From: Candidatus Freyarchaeota archaeon
GTDB lineage: Archaea; Asgardarchaeota; Jordiarchaeia; Jordiarchaeales; Jordiarchaeaceae
NCBI GenBank assembly: GCA_030587365.1
Contig: JAUQZE010000018.1
Coordinates: 62,001 to 126,000 of the forward strand
Direction: 5' to 3'
DNA: 64,000 nucleotides
Within the stretch, counting starts at the first letter, position 1. Every line of letters begins with the position of its first letter. The position numbers and the translations under genes are program-made. Of the stretch, positions 54,866 through 63,034 are shown one piece after another. Below the pieces are notes generated by a model, which was given only the letters and a program-made list of their open reading frames with translations, was not told the origin of the DNA and did not search any database.

Positions 54866-55309
54866 GGCTTTGGGACAAATTGTTTGCTCTTTCTTTCAAA
54901 AGCCCTTCGATAGAACGCGTTTAAATTCATTCTAGCTGGGTGAAGCCCGATAACACCCTCTATCCCGTCCGCAAAAGCTTTCGGGAATGCCTTCTGTAAC
55001 TATTACTAGAAGAAACCCTTTTTTTAAGCCTTATCAGTATAAATCATTCTTTTAAAAGTACCAGAGAGAGGGGTTCCCTTTCGGGGGAAGTTGATGAGTT
55101 GCTTCTGCTTCTTCTTTTCCCTTCAGGGTTGATGCCCGGCGTGTCCATCCATCGCGCATGGTAGAGTAGAGAACGCAGAAATATGATGGGAGGTAGAACT
55201 TATAAGGGAGGAGTGATGCCAAGTAATTCCCGTAAGAGGGATGTTTTTTAAACCCCCGGCGGCGTATAGGTTCCTTAATAAAGAGTGAAACTAATTTTGT
55301 CCCAAAACC
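54866..55309 (-). mobile_element. 444-bp internally deleted tnpB element
   Basis: Ends GGCTTTGGGACAAA (54866) and, on the other strand, GGTTTTGGGACAAA (55309) form inverted repeats matching those of the 1542-3201 element. On the minus strand it starts with the left-end block (including an ACGCCGCCGGGGGTTTA stretch like CGCCGCTGGGTTTA of copy 1) and ends with the last codons of tnpB and the right end. Flanked by an exact 10-bp direct repeat. Nearly all of tnpB is missing, so it is a non-autonomous, MITE-like derivative. Confidence 0.75.
54916..54992 (-). pseudogene. C-terminal remnant of tnpB
   Basis: Minus strand. Translates to AFPKAFADGIEGV..GLHPAR, matching the end of the copy 1 TnpB (AVPEAFADGIEGV-GLHPAR). 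The nucleotide match continues to the right end. It shows the 444-bp element once carried the same gene. Confidence 0.8.
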
Positions 55310-55319
55310 AAAGATAAGA
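55310..55319. repeat. Right 10-bp target-site duplication of the deleted element
   Basis: Exact copy of AAAGATAAGA at 54856-54865. Confidence 0.75.
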
Positions 55320-55422
55320 TACTGAGGCATTAACCATAAAAAAACTTGAGCGTATTTTTTTTTAGAAAAATTGAGATTAATGGCGGGCATGAAGATTGCA
55401 TAAAAAACAACACTGCCCAAGT

Positions 55423-56538
55423 ATGAGAAGCAAAACCCTTGGCTTGATTGTAAATCCGATTGCAGGAATCGCGGGTAAATACGCGTTTAAAGGTTCGGAT
55501 GATCCTAAATTAGTCCAGAGGGCGATTGAGCTAGGAGCCAAACCGATCTCACCGGGAAGAGCAAAAGAAGCTCTGAGTATTCTTAAACCGGTAAAGAATG
55601 TTTTGAGGCTTTTGACTTTTCCAAGTATCATGGGCGAGGATGTGGCAAGAGAGAGCGGCTTTAAACCAGAAGTAGTTGGCGAAATTTCTTCTTCCGTGAC
55701 TACCTCGGAAGATACTAAGAAAGCAGCAAAGATAATGGTTGAAAGTGGAGTAGCATTAATTCTTTATGCAGGCGGCGATGGCACGACAGTTGATATTCTC
55801 GAAGCCATTGACCAAGAGGTTCCAATTTTAGGAATTCCATCTGGGGTAAAGGTATGGTCAGCCACCTTTGCCACGAATCCAAAAACCGCTGGTCTTATTA
55901 CTTTACGATATTTATGGGATGAACTACCAGTTAGAGAAGCCGAAGTTATGGATGTTGATGAGGCGTCCTTTAGAAAAAACGAATTACATGTGGAATTAAA
56001 GGGTTATGCAATAACGCCTTATGAATCTCAATACCTTCAAGGCTCTAAATGGGTGAGCCCGCACACAACTGATGAGATAGAAGATCAAAAAGCTATAGCC
56101 CGTAATGTTGTTGAGAACCTCGAACCGAATACAGTTTATGTAATTGGGCCTGGAACTACTTGTAAGGTGGTAACTGATTTATTGGGTTTAAATAAGACTT
56201 TATTAGGGGTTGACCTAGTTCAAGATGGGAGAATTATTGCTAAAGATGCTAATGAGCAGGAAATTCTCAAAACCATAGAAAATAAAAAATCCAAAATGAT
56301 TGTAACACCTATAGGTCGCCAAGGCTTTATTTTTGGAAGGGGAAACCAACAAATAAGCGCTGATGTGATTAAAAAAGTAGGAACAGATAATATTATTGTT
56401 ATAGCCACGCCTTACAAGCTCTCGACGATACCAATTCTAAGAGTTGACACCAATTCTCCTGAACTTGATGAGAAATTAATAGGATATATTCGAGTAATCA
56501 CCGGATATCATCAAATAACAATAAAGAAAATTCAATAA
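55423..56538 (+). CDS. ATP-NAD kinase-family protein
   Basis: About 371 residues. LGLIVNPIAGIAGKYAFKGSD, LILYAGGDGTTVDILEA (the GGDGT active-site motif) and ILGIPSGVKVWSATFATNPKTA are typical of the ATP-NAD kinase-like proteins found beside classical NadK. NGxxNDG-type residues are less clear, so NADP synthesis is likely but unproven. The ATG at 55423 (MRSKTLGL) is chosen over a TTG at 55396. Confidence 0.78.
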   Translation: MRSKTLGLIVNPIAGIAGKYAFKGSDDPKLVQRAIELGAKPISPGRAKEALSILKPVKNVLRLLTFPSIMGEDVARESGFKPEVVGEISSSVTTSEDTKKAAKIMVESGVALILYAGGDGTTVDILEAIDQEVPILGIPSGVKVWSATFATNPKTAGLITLRYLWDELPVREAEVMDVDEASFRKNELHVELKGYAITPYESQYLQGSKWVSPHTTDEIEDQKAIARNVVENLEPNTVYVIGPGTTCKVVTDLLGLNKTLLGVDLVQDGRIIAKDANEQEILKTIENKKSKMIVTPIGRQGFIFGRGNQQISADVIKKVGTDNIIVIATPYKLSTIPILRVDTNSPELDEKLIGYIRVITGYHQITIKKIQ

Positions 56539-56669
56539 TATTAAAACTGAGAAGAGTCAATTAAGATCAATCCTTCTATAATTTACTTGAATTCTTCAAC
56601 GATAGTCTTAAAAATAACTAAAGCGAAATTAAATGAAAAACAATATTTGAATTCAGTTGGCGGGTAAGA

Positions 56670-59273
56670 GTGTCTAAACTGCAAGACCTTATATACGAAG
56701 CAAAGAAGCTAATTCCTATACCAAAAGTAAAGGTAAGCAGACAAGGGATATTAATAGCACTCTCTCTCGTTTCGATTTTTATAATAGCGCTCTTCATAAG
56801 ATGCATACCCTTCTTCATCTACACCGAAATCATACAATCCTTTGATCCTGAGATGCAATATGCAATGGCTTTATACACAGTAACTTTTGGTTTTAACGCA
56901 TGGTTCGGTTGGTATGACTATGCTTCATGGTATCCCTATGGTCGAGATATTTCCCAATCATTCTATCCAGGAACACCGTTCTCTGCAGCAACCGCATACT
57001 TCCTATTACATACTTTAGGGTTTAATGTTGACATTTACACGATATGTTACTTCTTTCCAGCGTTCATGGGAGCCCTAACATGTGTAGCCACCTATTTCCT
57101 TGGGAAAGAGATCCGAGACAAAAAGACTGGGCTCATTGCAGCCTTTTTGCTCACATTTACACCAGCTTTCATTGAACGTACTATGGTTGGATTTTTCGAT
57201 GGTGAAGCGGTAGGAATGCTATTTCTAGTACTCTGTCTGTACTTCTTCATAAGATCCTTAAAAAGAGGTTCAATAATATCTGCCATTCTTGCAGGCCTTT
57301 GCTTGGGGGGGATAGCTTCAAGCTGGGGGGGCTATATATATCTAATGTACATATTCCCTCTGACTACAATCCTCTTACTACTATTAAAAAAGTACACATC
57401 ACGCCTTTTTATGACTTATAGTATTACAATGATATTAGCAACCTTTATTATTACACGTGTTCCAAGCTTCGGAACAAGCGTGTTAAAATCATTGAATGTC
57501 TTACCCTCACTAATTGTTTTGGGAATACTCTTATTCTACGAGATTTTCCTTCGGCTAAATACACAAAGAACAATGATTCTAGAAACTATCAAAAGGTACA
57601 TCCCCTTAAAAGGAAAAGCCCTAGAAAAAATTGAATGGTTTTTTGAAAATAGACAAAGATTTCTAATACTGGTTGGCGGTATAATCTCAATTTTGGTAGT
57701 CGCATTTATGATAACTCATTTGGATCTTTTTGGTAGTATTTCAGGGCTTGGTTCAAGGTTTGTTACAATAATCTATCCTGCTTATAGAGAACAACAAAGC
57801 ATTACCGCAAGTGTTGGAGAGCAGATGCCAACTCCTTGGGGAATATTCTTTTACGACCTCAATGTTCTTGTAATCCTTTTTCCAGTAGGATTATACTTTG
57901 CATTTAAAAGACGATACGAAGAAGACTTACTCTTAATAGTGTATGGGGTCACTGCAACCTATTTTACAGGTTCAATGATTCGTATCATAATCGTGCTAGC
58001 CCCAGCTGCAGCTTTACTAAGCGCTTACGCATTATCGACAATATTTAGACCGCTAGCTCAAGTCATTACTAAAAGAGCACCTACTATAGCTAGGAGAAGA
58101 CGTATGAGAATCAGCGCCCCGCTAGGACGTGATGCCTCTCTGGTAGTTTTTGCATTGGTAGGAATACTTCTAGCAGTCGCCTTCTTTCAGGGAGTACAGA
58201 CTACCATGCTCTCTCCCCCACCTTCATTGATAGTTAGGGATAGTTATGGTGGAGCATACCTCGACTGGGGGGAATCATTTTCTTTTATGAGAAATCAACT
58301 CCCAGCGAATGCGGTAGTAGGGGCCTGGTGGGACTACGGTTATATGATTACTGTCTACGGTGGAAAAATAACAATAGCAGATGGGCAAACTCGTAACTTC
58401 ACACAAATAGGCTGGATCGGACGCGCCTTTATGGAAAAAAATGAAACGTATTCTCTAGAAGATTTCCGAAGATTAGAGGCTACACACGTACTAGTATTTT
58501 TCGGATATAACGATGGGAATATACATGGTGACGAAGGCAAATGGCTATGGATGGTGAAGATTTCCTTTGACGAACTGACAAACATGGTACAAAACCTCAT
58601 TCAAAGTGGAGCATCCCCAGAGTATATAGAGAGGTTCGTTGCCAACACGCCGTACGAGTATCAGTTCTACAACCCGTATGCGTTGCCGGGTACATCACCA
58701 ATTCAGCCAGCTTTCTTCAACACCACAATTTACAAACTACTCTACTACCATGCCCCAAATCCAAACACCCCTACCTCCCAATACAACACGTTGAACACTA
58801 ACCTATTAAATCAAATGGCTACTTACAAATATCCCTTGGTTATCGGAGGAAACGAAACAATTCAGACTGCTTATCCATACTTATGGGCTTATTGGACAGC
58901 AGGAAATATAAGTCTTAACTATTTTAAACCAGTATTTATATCCAGCAGTGGACTCGTAAAAATCTATGAGATAGACTACTCGATTCTAGACTCAGGACTA
59001 AACATTACAAGCGCGACGGTATACGCCAATAAAACAGGCACATTGACGCTGAAAAATATAGGAACCACCACATACAACATTACCAAGATATTTTCAAATG
59101 ATAGTCTTTGCACAGGTATAAGTCCACTACTTCCATTAAGTTTAGGACCTTCAGAAACAACAACTATCAACTTTACAGTACCACAGAATGTCAATGCAAA
59201 TGATACGCTAATTATAAAGGTGGCTACCAGCATTCCAGATTTTTATGCCCAAAAAACTATTACCGTGCTCTGA
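56670..59273 (+). CDS. aglB: Oligosaccharyltransferase STT3/AglB
   Basis: 867 residues; transfers lipid-linked glycan to Asn of secreted proteins. About 11-13 membrane helices in the first 500 residues, starting with ILIALSLVSIFIIALFIRCIPFF. The catalytic WWDYG (GAWWDYGYMI) is at about 552-557; the DPEMQ segment near residue 51 is the first metal-binding loop. The C-terminal domain is extracellular. GTG start at 56670. Glycosylates N-x-S/T sequons. Confidence 0.93.
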   Translation: MSKLQDLIYEAKKLIPIPKVKVSRQGILIALSLVSIFIIALFIRCIPFFIYTEIIQSFDPEMQYAMALYTVTFGFNAWFGWYDYASWYPYGRDISQSFYPGTPFSAATAYFLLHTLGFNVDIYTICYFFPAFMGALTCVATYFLGKEIRDKKTGLIAAFLLTFTPAFIERTMVGFFDGEAVGMLFLVLCLYFFIRSLKRGSIISAILAGLCLGGIASSWGGYIYLMYIFPLTTILLLLLKKYTSRLFMTYSITMILATFIITRVPSFGTSVLKSLNVLPSLIVLGILLFYEIFLRLNTQRTMILETIKRYIPLKGKALEKIEWFFENRQRFLILVGGIISILVVAFMITHLDLFGSISGLGSRFVTIIYPAYREQQSITASVGEQMPTPWGIFFYDLNVLVILFPVGLYFAFKRRYEEDLLLIVYGVTATYFTGSMIRIIIVLAPAAALLSAYALSTIFRPLAQVITKRAPTIARRRRMRISAPLGRDASLVVFALVGILLAVAFFQGVQTTMLSPPPSLIVRDSYGGAYLDWGESFSFMRNQLPANAVVGAWWDYGYMITVYGGKITIADGQTRNFTQIGWIGRAFMEKNETYSLEDFRRLEATHVLVFFGYNDGNIHGDEGKWLWMVKISFDELTNMVQNLIQSGASPEYIERFVANTPYEYQFYNPYALPGTSPIQPAFFNTTIYKLLYYHAPNPNTPTSQYNTLNTNLLNQMATYKYPLVIGGNETIQTAYPYLWAYWTAGNISLNYFKPVFISSSGLVKIYEIDYSILDSGLNITSATVYANKTGTLTLKNIGTTTYNITKIFSNDSLCTGISPLLPLSLGPSETTTINFTVPQNVNANDTLIIKVATSIPDFYAQKTITVL

Positions 59274-59427
59274 GCCAAAAAACTTACTGAAAATTACAAG
59301 AAGGTTATCAAAGGTACATTAACACCTTTTATCATTTATTTGATGGGAATATTTTTTAAATCGTAGCAGGGCAATCACTGAATATAAAAAAATAGGTTAA
59401 TTCTTTGTTTAACTTGAGGTTTAAAAA

Positions 59428-59625
59428 ATGAGGTATTTGCTTCGAAAGTGTGTGGATTGCGGGGAGTATACGTTTAAGGAGGTTTGTCCTTATTGTGGGG
59501 GTAAGGTTAGAGTTCCTCATCCTTCAAGATTTTCAATTGAGGATCGTGTGGGTAAGTGGAGACGTCAGCTAAAAAAAGAGGTTTATCAAGGAGTGAACAG
59601 TTCCAAGGAGAGGGACGCAGCGTAA
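59428..59625 (+). CDS. nop10: H/ACA RNP protein Nop10
   Basis: 65 residues. A zinc ribbon (CVDCGEYTFKEVCPYCGG, about 8-25) and VRVPHPSRFSIEDRVGKWRRQLK are diagnostic. Part of the H/ACA pseudouridylation complex with Cbf5 and Gar1. Its TAA stop abuts the aIF2alpha stop with no gap, the two genes converging; in many archaea it lies in the same operon and direction as aIF2alpha. Confidence 0.94.
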   Translation: MRYLLRKCVDCGEYTFKEVCPYCGGKVRVPHPSRFSIEDRVGKWRRQLKKEVYQGVNSSKERDAA

Positions 59626-60426
59626 TTAGCCTTTTGGGGATATAAGCACCCCGCCCTCACTCTCGATACTTGCTTTAGCGGTATTAATAATTTTTTCTAA
59701 TGTTGTTTCGGCTTGTTTGTAATCGTCGGCAGTTATTTCTATGCGATACTTGGGAGAACCGAGAGTATAGATATTTACCATTGTTTCTTCATCTTGTACA
59801 GCGCCAATTGCTTCTCTAAAAGCCTTTTTTATAGCATCAATACCGGAACGCTTCCAACAGGTCATTTCTACTGTTCTTGCGATATTAACTTTGGGAGGCT
59901 CTACATGTGTTTTCGATATTTCTGTAATTATTTCAATCCAATCCTTTTTGATCCCTAAATCCTCTAGAAGATTTGGTCCTTTTTCAGATACTAATTCAAA
60001 ACCATTGTATATGCTCCCATAAGCGGCCTCTAACTTCTTACCTACTTCAATGTATGCTTCATCTAAGGTTTTTCCTATTTTTGTGGCTGACATTTCAAGA
60101 AGTTTTTCTGCCTTTTGAACTCTTTTCCATTCCTGTATTTTTTGGCGCCTCTGTTGTTCTGTAACACGTCTCAAAGACAGGTCTATAAACCCTTTTTGAG
60201 GATTTATTCTGAGAACCTTGGCTACCACCTTTTGTTTTTCTCTAACAAAGTTTCGTATATTTCGAACCCAGCTCAGAGCAATTTCGGATATATGAATCAT
60301 TCCTTCCTTGTTATCATATTCGTCAAGTTGAACATACGCTCCGTGATTAGCAATTCTTGTTACTGTTCCAATTACCAATTCCCCTTTCTCTGGGTATTCT
60401 CTTCTTGACTTGACCACATTTATCAC
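59626..60426 (-). CDS. aif2a: Translation initiation factor aIF2 alpha subunit
   Basis: 266 residues. S1 domain (about 12-85: GELVIGTVTRIANHGAYVQLDEYDNKEGMIHISEI), a helical middle domain, and a C-terminal alpha/beta domain (AIKKAFREAIGAVQDEETMVNIYTLGSPKYRIEITADDY). Binds initiator tRNA with aIF2 beta and gamma. Follows rps27e and rpl44e in the same strand. Confidence 0.95.
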   Translation of the reverse strand: MINVVKSRREYPEKGELVIGTVTRIANHGAYVQLDEYDNKEGMIHISEIALSWVRNIRNFVREKQKVVAKVLRINPQKGFIDLSLRRVTEQQRRQKIQEWKRVQKAEKLLEMSATKIGKTLDEAYIEVGKKLEAAYGSIYNGFELVSEKGPNLLEDLGIKKDWIEIITEISKTHVEPPKVNIARTVEMTCWKRSGIDAIKKAFREAIGAVQDEETMVNIYTLGSPKYRIEITADDYKQAETTLEKIINTAKASIESEGGVLISPKG

Positions 60427-60431
60427 CTAAT

Positions 60432-60635
60432 CTAGCCTAGAATCTGTTGCTTGCTTTTTTTAATCATTATTACTGCTTTTCCTCCCGTTGGTTTAACCAG
60501 GGTTTTACCGCATACATTGCATTTCACTACTGTACTGGCTCTATCAAAAATAATCTGCTCTGAGCCGCAGTCAGGACATTGAGTATTGATAAACTTACTC
60601 TCGGGTTGTGGCAACACTTCCCTACTTTTAACCAT
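60432..60635 (-). CDS. rps27e: Ribosomal protein S27e
   Basis: 67 residues. Zinc ribbon CPDCGSEQIIFDRASTVVKCNVCGKTLVKPTGGKA. GGAAGGAGAG precedes the ATG. Between rpl44e and aif2a, as in most archaea. Confidence 0.95.
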   Translation of the reverse strand: MVKSREVLPQPESKFINTQCPDCGSEQIIFDRASTVVKCNVCGKTLVKPTGGKAVIMIKKSKQQILG

Positions 60636-60654
60636 GTACAGAGCACTCTCCTTC

Positions 60655-60963
60655 CTACTCTACTTCCAATTTTTTGAGACGCATCCCTTTCTTCTGAATA
60701 ATATAACCACAATCTTTGCATTTTAATTTGAGGGAGAATTTTTTGGTAGTCTTCGAAAATCTTTTTTGTATAGGTTTACCCCATCTCTACATTTGTATGT
60801 GGAGATGTTTAGGCTGACTACCATAACCCTGCTTTTTTCGACGATAACGCCGAGCGCCCTCCGCCATTTTTCTATCCTTACCTTTTTTATACAGAGAAAC
60901 GGAGTGTTCGGTATACGTTTTGCATTTTGGACAGTAAGTGCGTTTTTCTTTAGGATACCGCAT
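60655..60963 (-). CDS. rpl44e: Ribosomal protein L44e interrupted by a 33-nt intron
   Basis: Minus strand. MRYPKEKRTYCPKCKTYTEHSVSLYKKGK..GYGSQPK is a normal L44e N-terminus; PIQKRFSKTTKKFSLKLKCKDCGYIIQKKGMRLKKLEVE is a normal C-terminus. Between them lie 11 extra codons including an in-frame TAG. Excising 60776-60808 joins GYGSQPK to PIQKRF exactly in frame, giving 91 residues, the family length, with both zinc pairs (YCPKC, KCKDCG). Sits upstream of rps27e, 19 bp away. A pseudogene or frameshift is less likely since both halves are intact and in the same frame. Confidence 0.88.
60776..60808 (-). other. BHB-type intron within rpl44e
   Basis: On the minus strand the intron starts within AAA and ends within a second AAA. 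Flanking helix GCCU pairs with GGGU (4 bp), with AAA bulges of 3 nt on opposite strands, and the interior folds as CATCTC/GAGATG plus ACAT/ATGT around a loop. This is the bulge-helix-bulge substrate of the archaeal tRNA splicing endonuclease. Cleavage after the second A of each bulge gives CAG CCU AAA CCU AUA (Q P K P I). Length 33 nt, a multiple of three, contains the TAG stop. Confidence 0.8.
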
Positions 60964-61177
60964 GAGTATACACCCTTTTAAATTAAGTTAATTTAAACAT
61001 GATATTTAGGATTCTGACTAATTATGTAATTTGAGCAATACCCACAACTTATTTTATATCTTTCGATTATCGACCGCAAAAAGAATATCCGGTTTGAAAG
61101 ATTTATTTAATTTATTTTAAATAAGAACATAAAATTTAATAAATTTAAAACTGATATATTTTTTAAAAAAAATAATT

Positions 61178-61708
61178 TTAAAAATGGACAAGTTTCGCAG
61201 CTTTTTTTAGAATTAATGCTTTAGCATTTTCTTTGGGTAAGGTGGCCATGTCCTCAACCTGAAAAGGCCCATAAATTTTCATATCACTTCCAACTATAGC
61301 GGGGAGCGGCCTTAAAAACCGAATAAGGAGGAACGATTCATTTTTATCTTCAATTTCTTTAACTTCTGGAGGTATGGATTTTTCGCCGAAAAGTTGTAGC
61401 AAGTCATTTTTAAATCTTTCATATAATATTTTTTCTTCATGCGATAATTTTTCTTTATTTAGTTCTTTCCCGATACGAATACTTCTCAAAATTTTATCAA
61501 GTCGAATATTCATTAAATCATTTAACATAAAGGAAATATTATTGTACTCTTTTTTAACAAGTTTATTTAGAAGCGGTTCTGATTCATTTTTATCTGCTAT
61601 AAGAGCAGCCAAAAATTTTTTAGCTTCAACATAAAAGCTGTCTTCAAGTCTTTGCAGAGTTTCTTCTTTTTGCTCCTTTTCCCAAGCACTATAAATTTTT
61701 TCGTACAT
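61178..61708 (-). CDS. GINS replication complex subunit (Gins51-like)
   Basis: 176 residues; helicase accessory protein bound to MCM and Cdc45/RecJ. Helical A domain (about 1-105) with IRLDKILRSIR, then the small B domain at the C-terminus (LLIRFLRPLPAIVGSDMKIYGPFQVEDMATLPKENAKALILKKAAKLV), the Gins51/Sld5 order. Next to priS. Confidence 0.85.
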   Translation of the reverse strand: MYEKIYSAWEKEQKEETLQRLEDSFYVEAKKFLAALIADKNESEPLLNKLVKKEYNNISFMLNDLMNIRLDKILRSIRIGKELNKEKLSHEEKILYERFKNDLLQLFGEKSIPPEVKEIEDKNESFLLIRFLRPLPAIVGSDMKIYGPFQVEDMATLPKENAKALILKKAAKLVHF

Positions 61709-61731
61709 TATTCAGACACACCCCACTGAGT

Positions 61732-62967
61732 TTAGGTGATATCAGCAACCCCCTTACACAGAAGAAACACTGCCGCAGACAATGGGAGTTCAACTTTTTT
61801 CTCCATGTATGGTCCAAATGTTTCTTCACCGATTCTAAAAGTAGGCACATTAGCAGCATACACCGTTATTTGACCTTGGAAAACTTGGGATTCACTAAAA
61901 GGATCAAAGCTAGTTAGTTCATTTATTTTTAAAGGTTTTACTTCAAAGCCAGTTTTTCCATTTAGAGAAGTTGGAAGACGTATAAGTCTATGAATGTCTG
62001 CAGTAACAGGTTCATCAATTTCCCCCCTAGCCCTATTTATAGCACGCTCCGCAATAAGGAACCAAAAATTGATATCAATATTCCTCAGGGCATCCCAAAG
62101 TGGGGGGTGCTGACTCAAATAATTCACCATTTTTTGTTTCTCTTTTAAAAGTGTTAACAATTTTTTCCTTACAGACTTGTCTTCTCTCATAATTTGGTTT
62201 TCGTCCAATTCGGAAATAAATTTAACAACATATCTTGCTATTCGCCCGCCCCAACCCTTACCATTAGTATCGGGACCTATAATTAGCCGTTCACGTCCAA
62301 CCTCCTGGAGTCCATGAGACTCGGGATTTATTCCATTACCCTTAATGTAATCAATAATTTCCCTCCTTGTTTGAGAGCTAAATTCTCTCACAGTATCTGA
62401 TTCCACATGTATGTGATATCCTCTGTGCCCTGAGAAACAGACACTGATTTCACTTTGATGAATACCAAAATCAGGAATTAGAAAATCCTCAACAACTTTA
62501 ATAGTTTCTAGTTTAGCGGCTTCCAAGCAAACATCACAAAGCCATTTCACCTCTTCGATTTTAGATTCTCCACATGTAGGACACTTTTCTGGTTTAACCC
62601 CTTCACCTCCCTTCCCGCATACATGGCACTTCCATTTATCATGTTCATTTTTACAACTTGTCTCAATGTGATCTGCGTCTATATCGAATATTAAATCGCA
62701 TCCTTCCCAACCTTTCATCGGCATTTTCGGCATACTTGGTTGGAGATAGTAGGCTGCCGAGTAAAATACATCTGAGGGCGTCTCTCTAATAAGAAATGTT
62801 CTAAGCTGATTATCGTTTTCAAAACCCAAGTGTCTAATCACCGCGCCATGTTTAAAAAACATAAAACCAAATTCCCTTTTAGGCAGATTTGAGGCGGGTT
62901 TTATTTTAACAAGATTATCATTATAGTATTTCCCAAATAGGTGAATTAAAAAATCACTCGTATCCAT
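61732..62967 (-). CDS. priS: DNA primase small (catalytic) subunit
   Basis: 411 residues. The metal-binding DID is at 95-97 (LIFDIDADHIE), a zinc cluster about 114-150 (CHVCGKGGEGVKPEKCPTCG, then CDVC), and HIHVESD (GYHIHVES) plus the Rxx-rich RLPTSLNGKTGFEVKPL motif. Makes RNA primers with PriL. Separated from gins by 23 bp and from priL by 67 bp. Confidence 0.95.
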   Translation of the reverse strand: MDTSDFLIHLFGKYYNDNLVKIKPASNLPKREFGFMFFKHGAVIRHLGFENDNQLRTFLIRETPSDVFYSAAYYLQPSMPKMPMKGWEGCDLIFDIDADHIETSCKNEHDKWKCHVCGKGGEGVKPEKCPTCGESKIEEVKWLCDVCLEAAKLETIKVVEDFLIPDFGIHQSEISVCFSGHRGYHIHVESDTVREFSSQTRREIIDYIKGNGINPESHGLQEVGRERLIIGPDTNGKGWGGRIARYVVKFISELDENQIMREDKSVRKKLLTLLKEKQKMVNYLSQHPPLWDALRNIDINFWFLIAERAINRARGEIDEPVTADIHRLIRLPTSLNGKTGFEVKPLKINELTSFDPFSESQVFQGQITVYAANVPTFRIGEETFGPYMEKKVELPLSAAVFLLCKGVADIT

Positions 62968-63034
62968 TTTACATCTTCCTATAAAATCAATTCCTCAAAA
63001 CCAATCATAATTAAATATCATCGACTTAGCTAAA

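Noticed and set aside
54636..54899. An 87-codon minus-strand frame as a gene
   Set aside because: It crosses the end of the deleted tnpB element and its target duplication, has no recognisable domain and no ribosome-binding site.
60655..60963. The TAG in rpl44e as pyrrolysine or programmed readthrough
   Set aside because: The extra 11 codons are not part of the L44e family sequence, and removing them restores the conserved GYGSxxKPxQKRF junction. The BHB-like fold explains the insert better than an amber amino acid.
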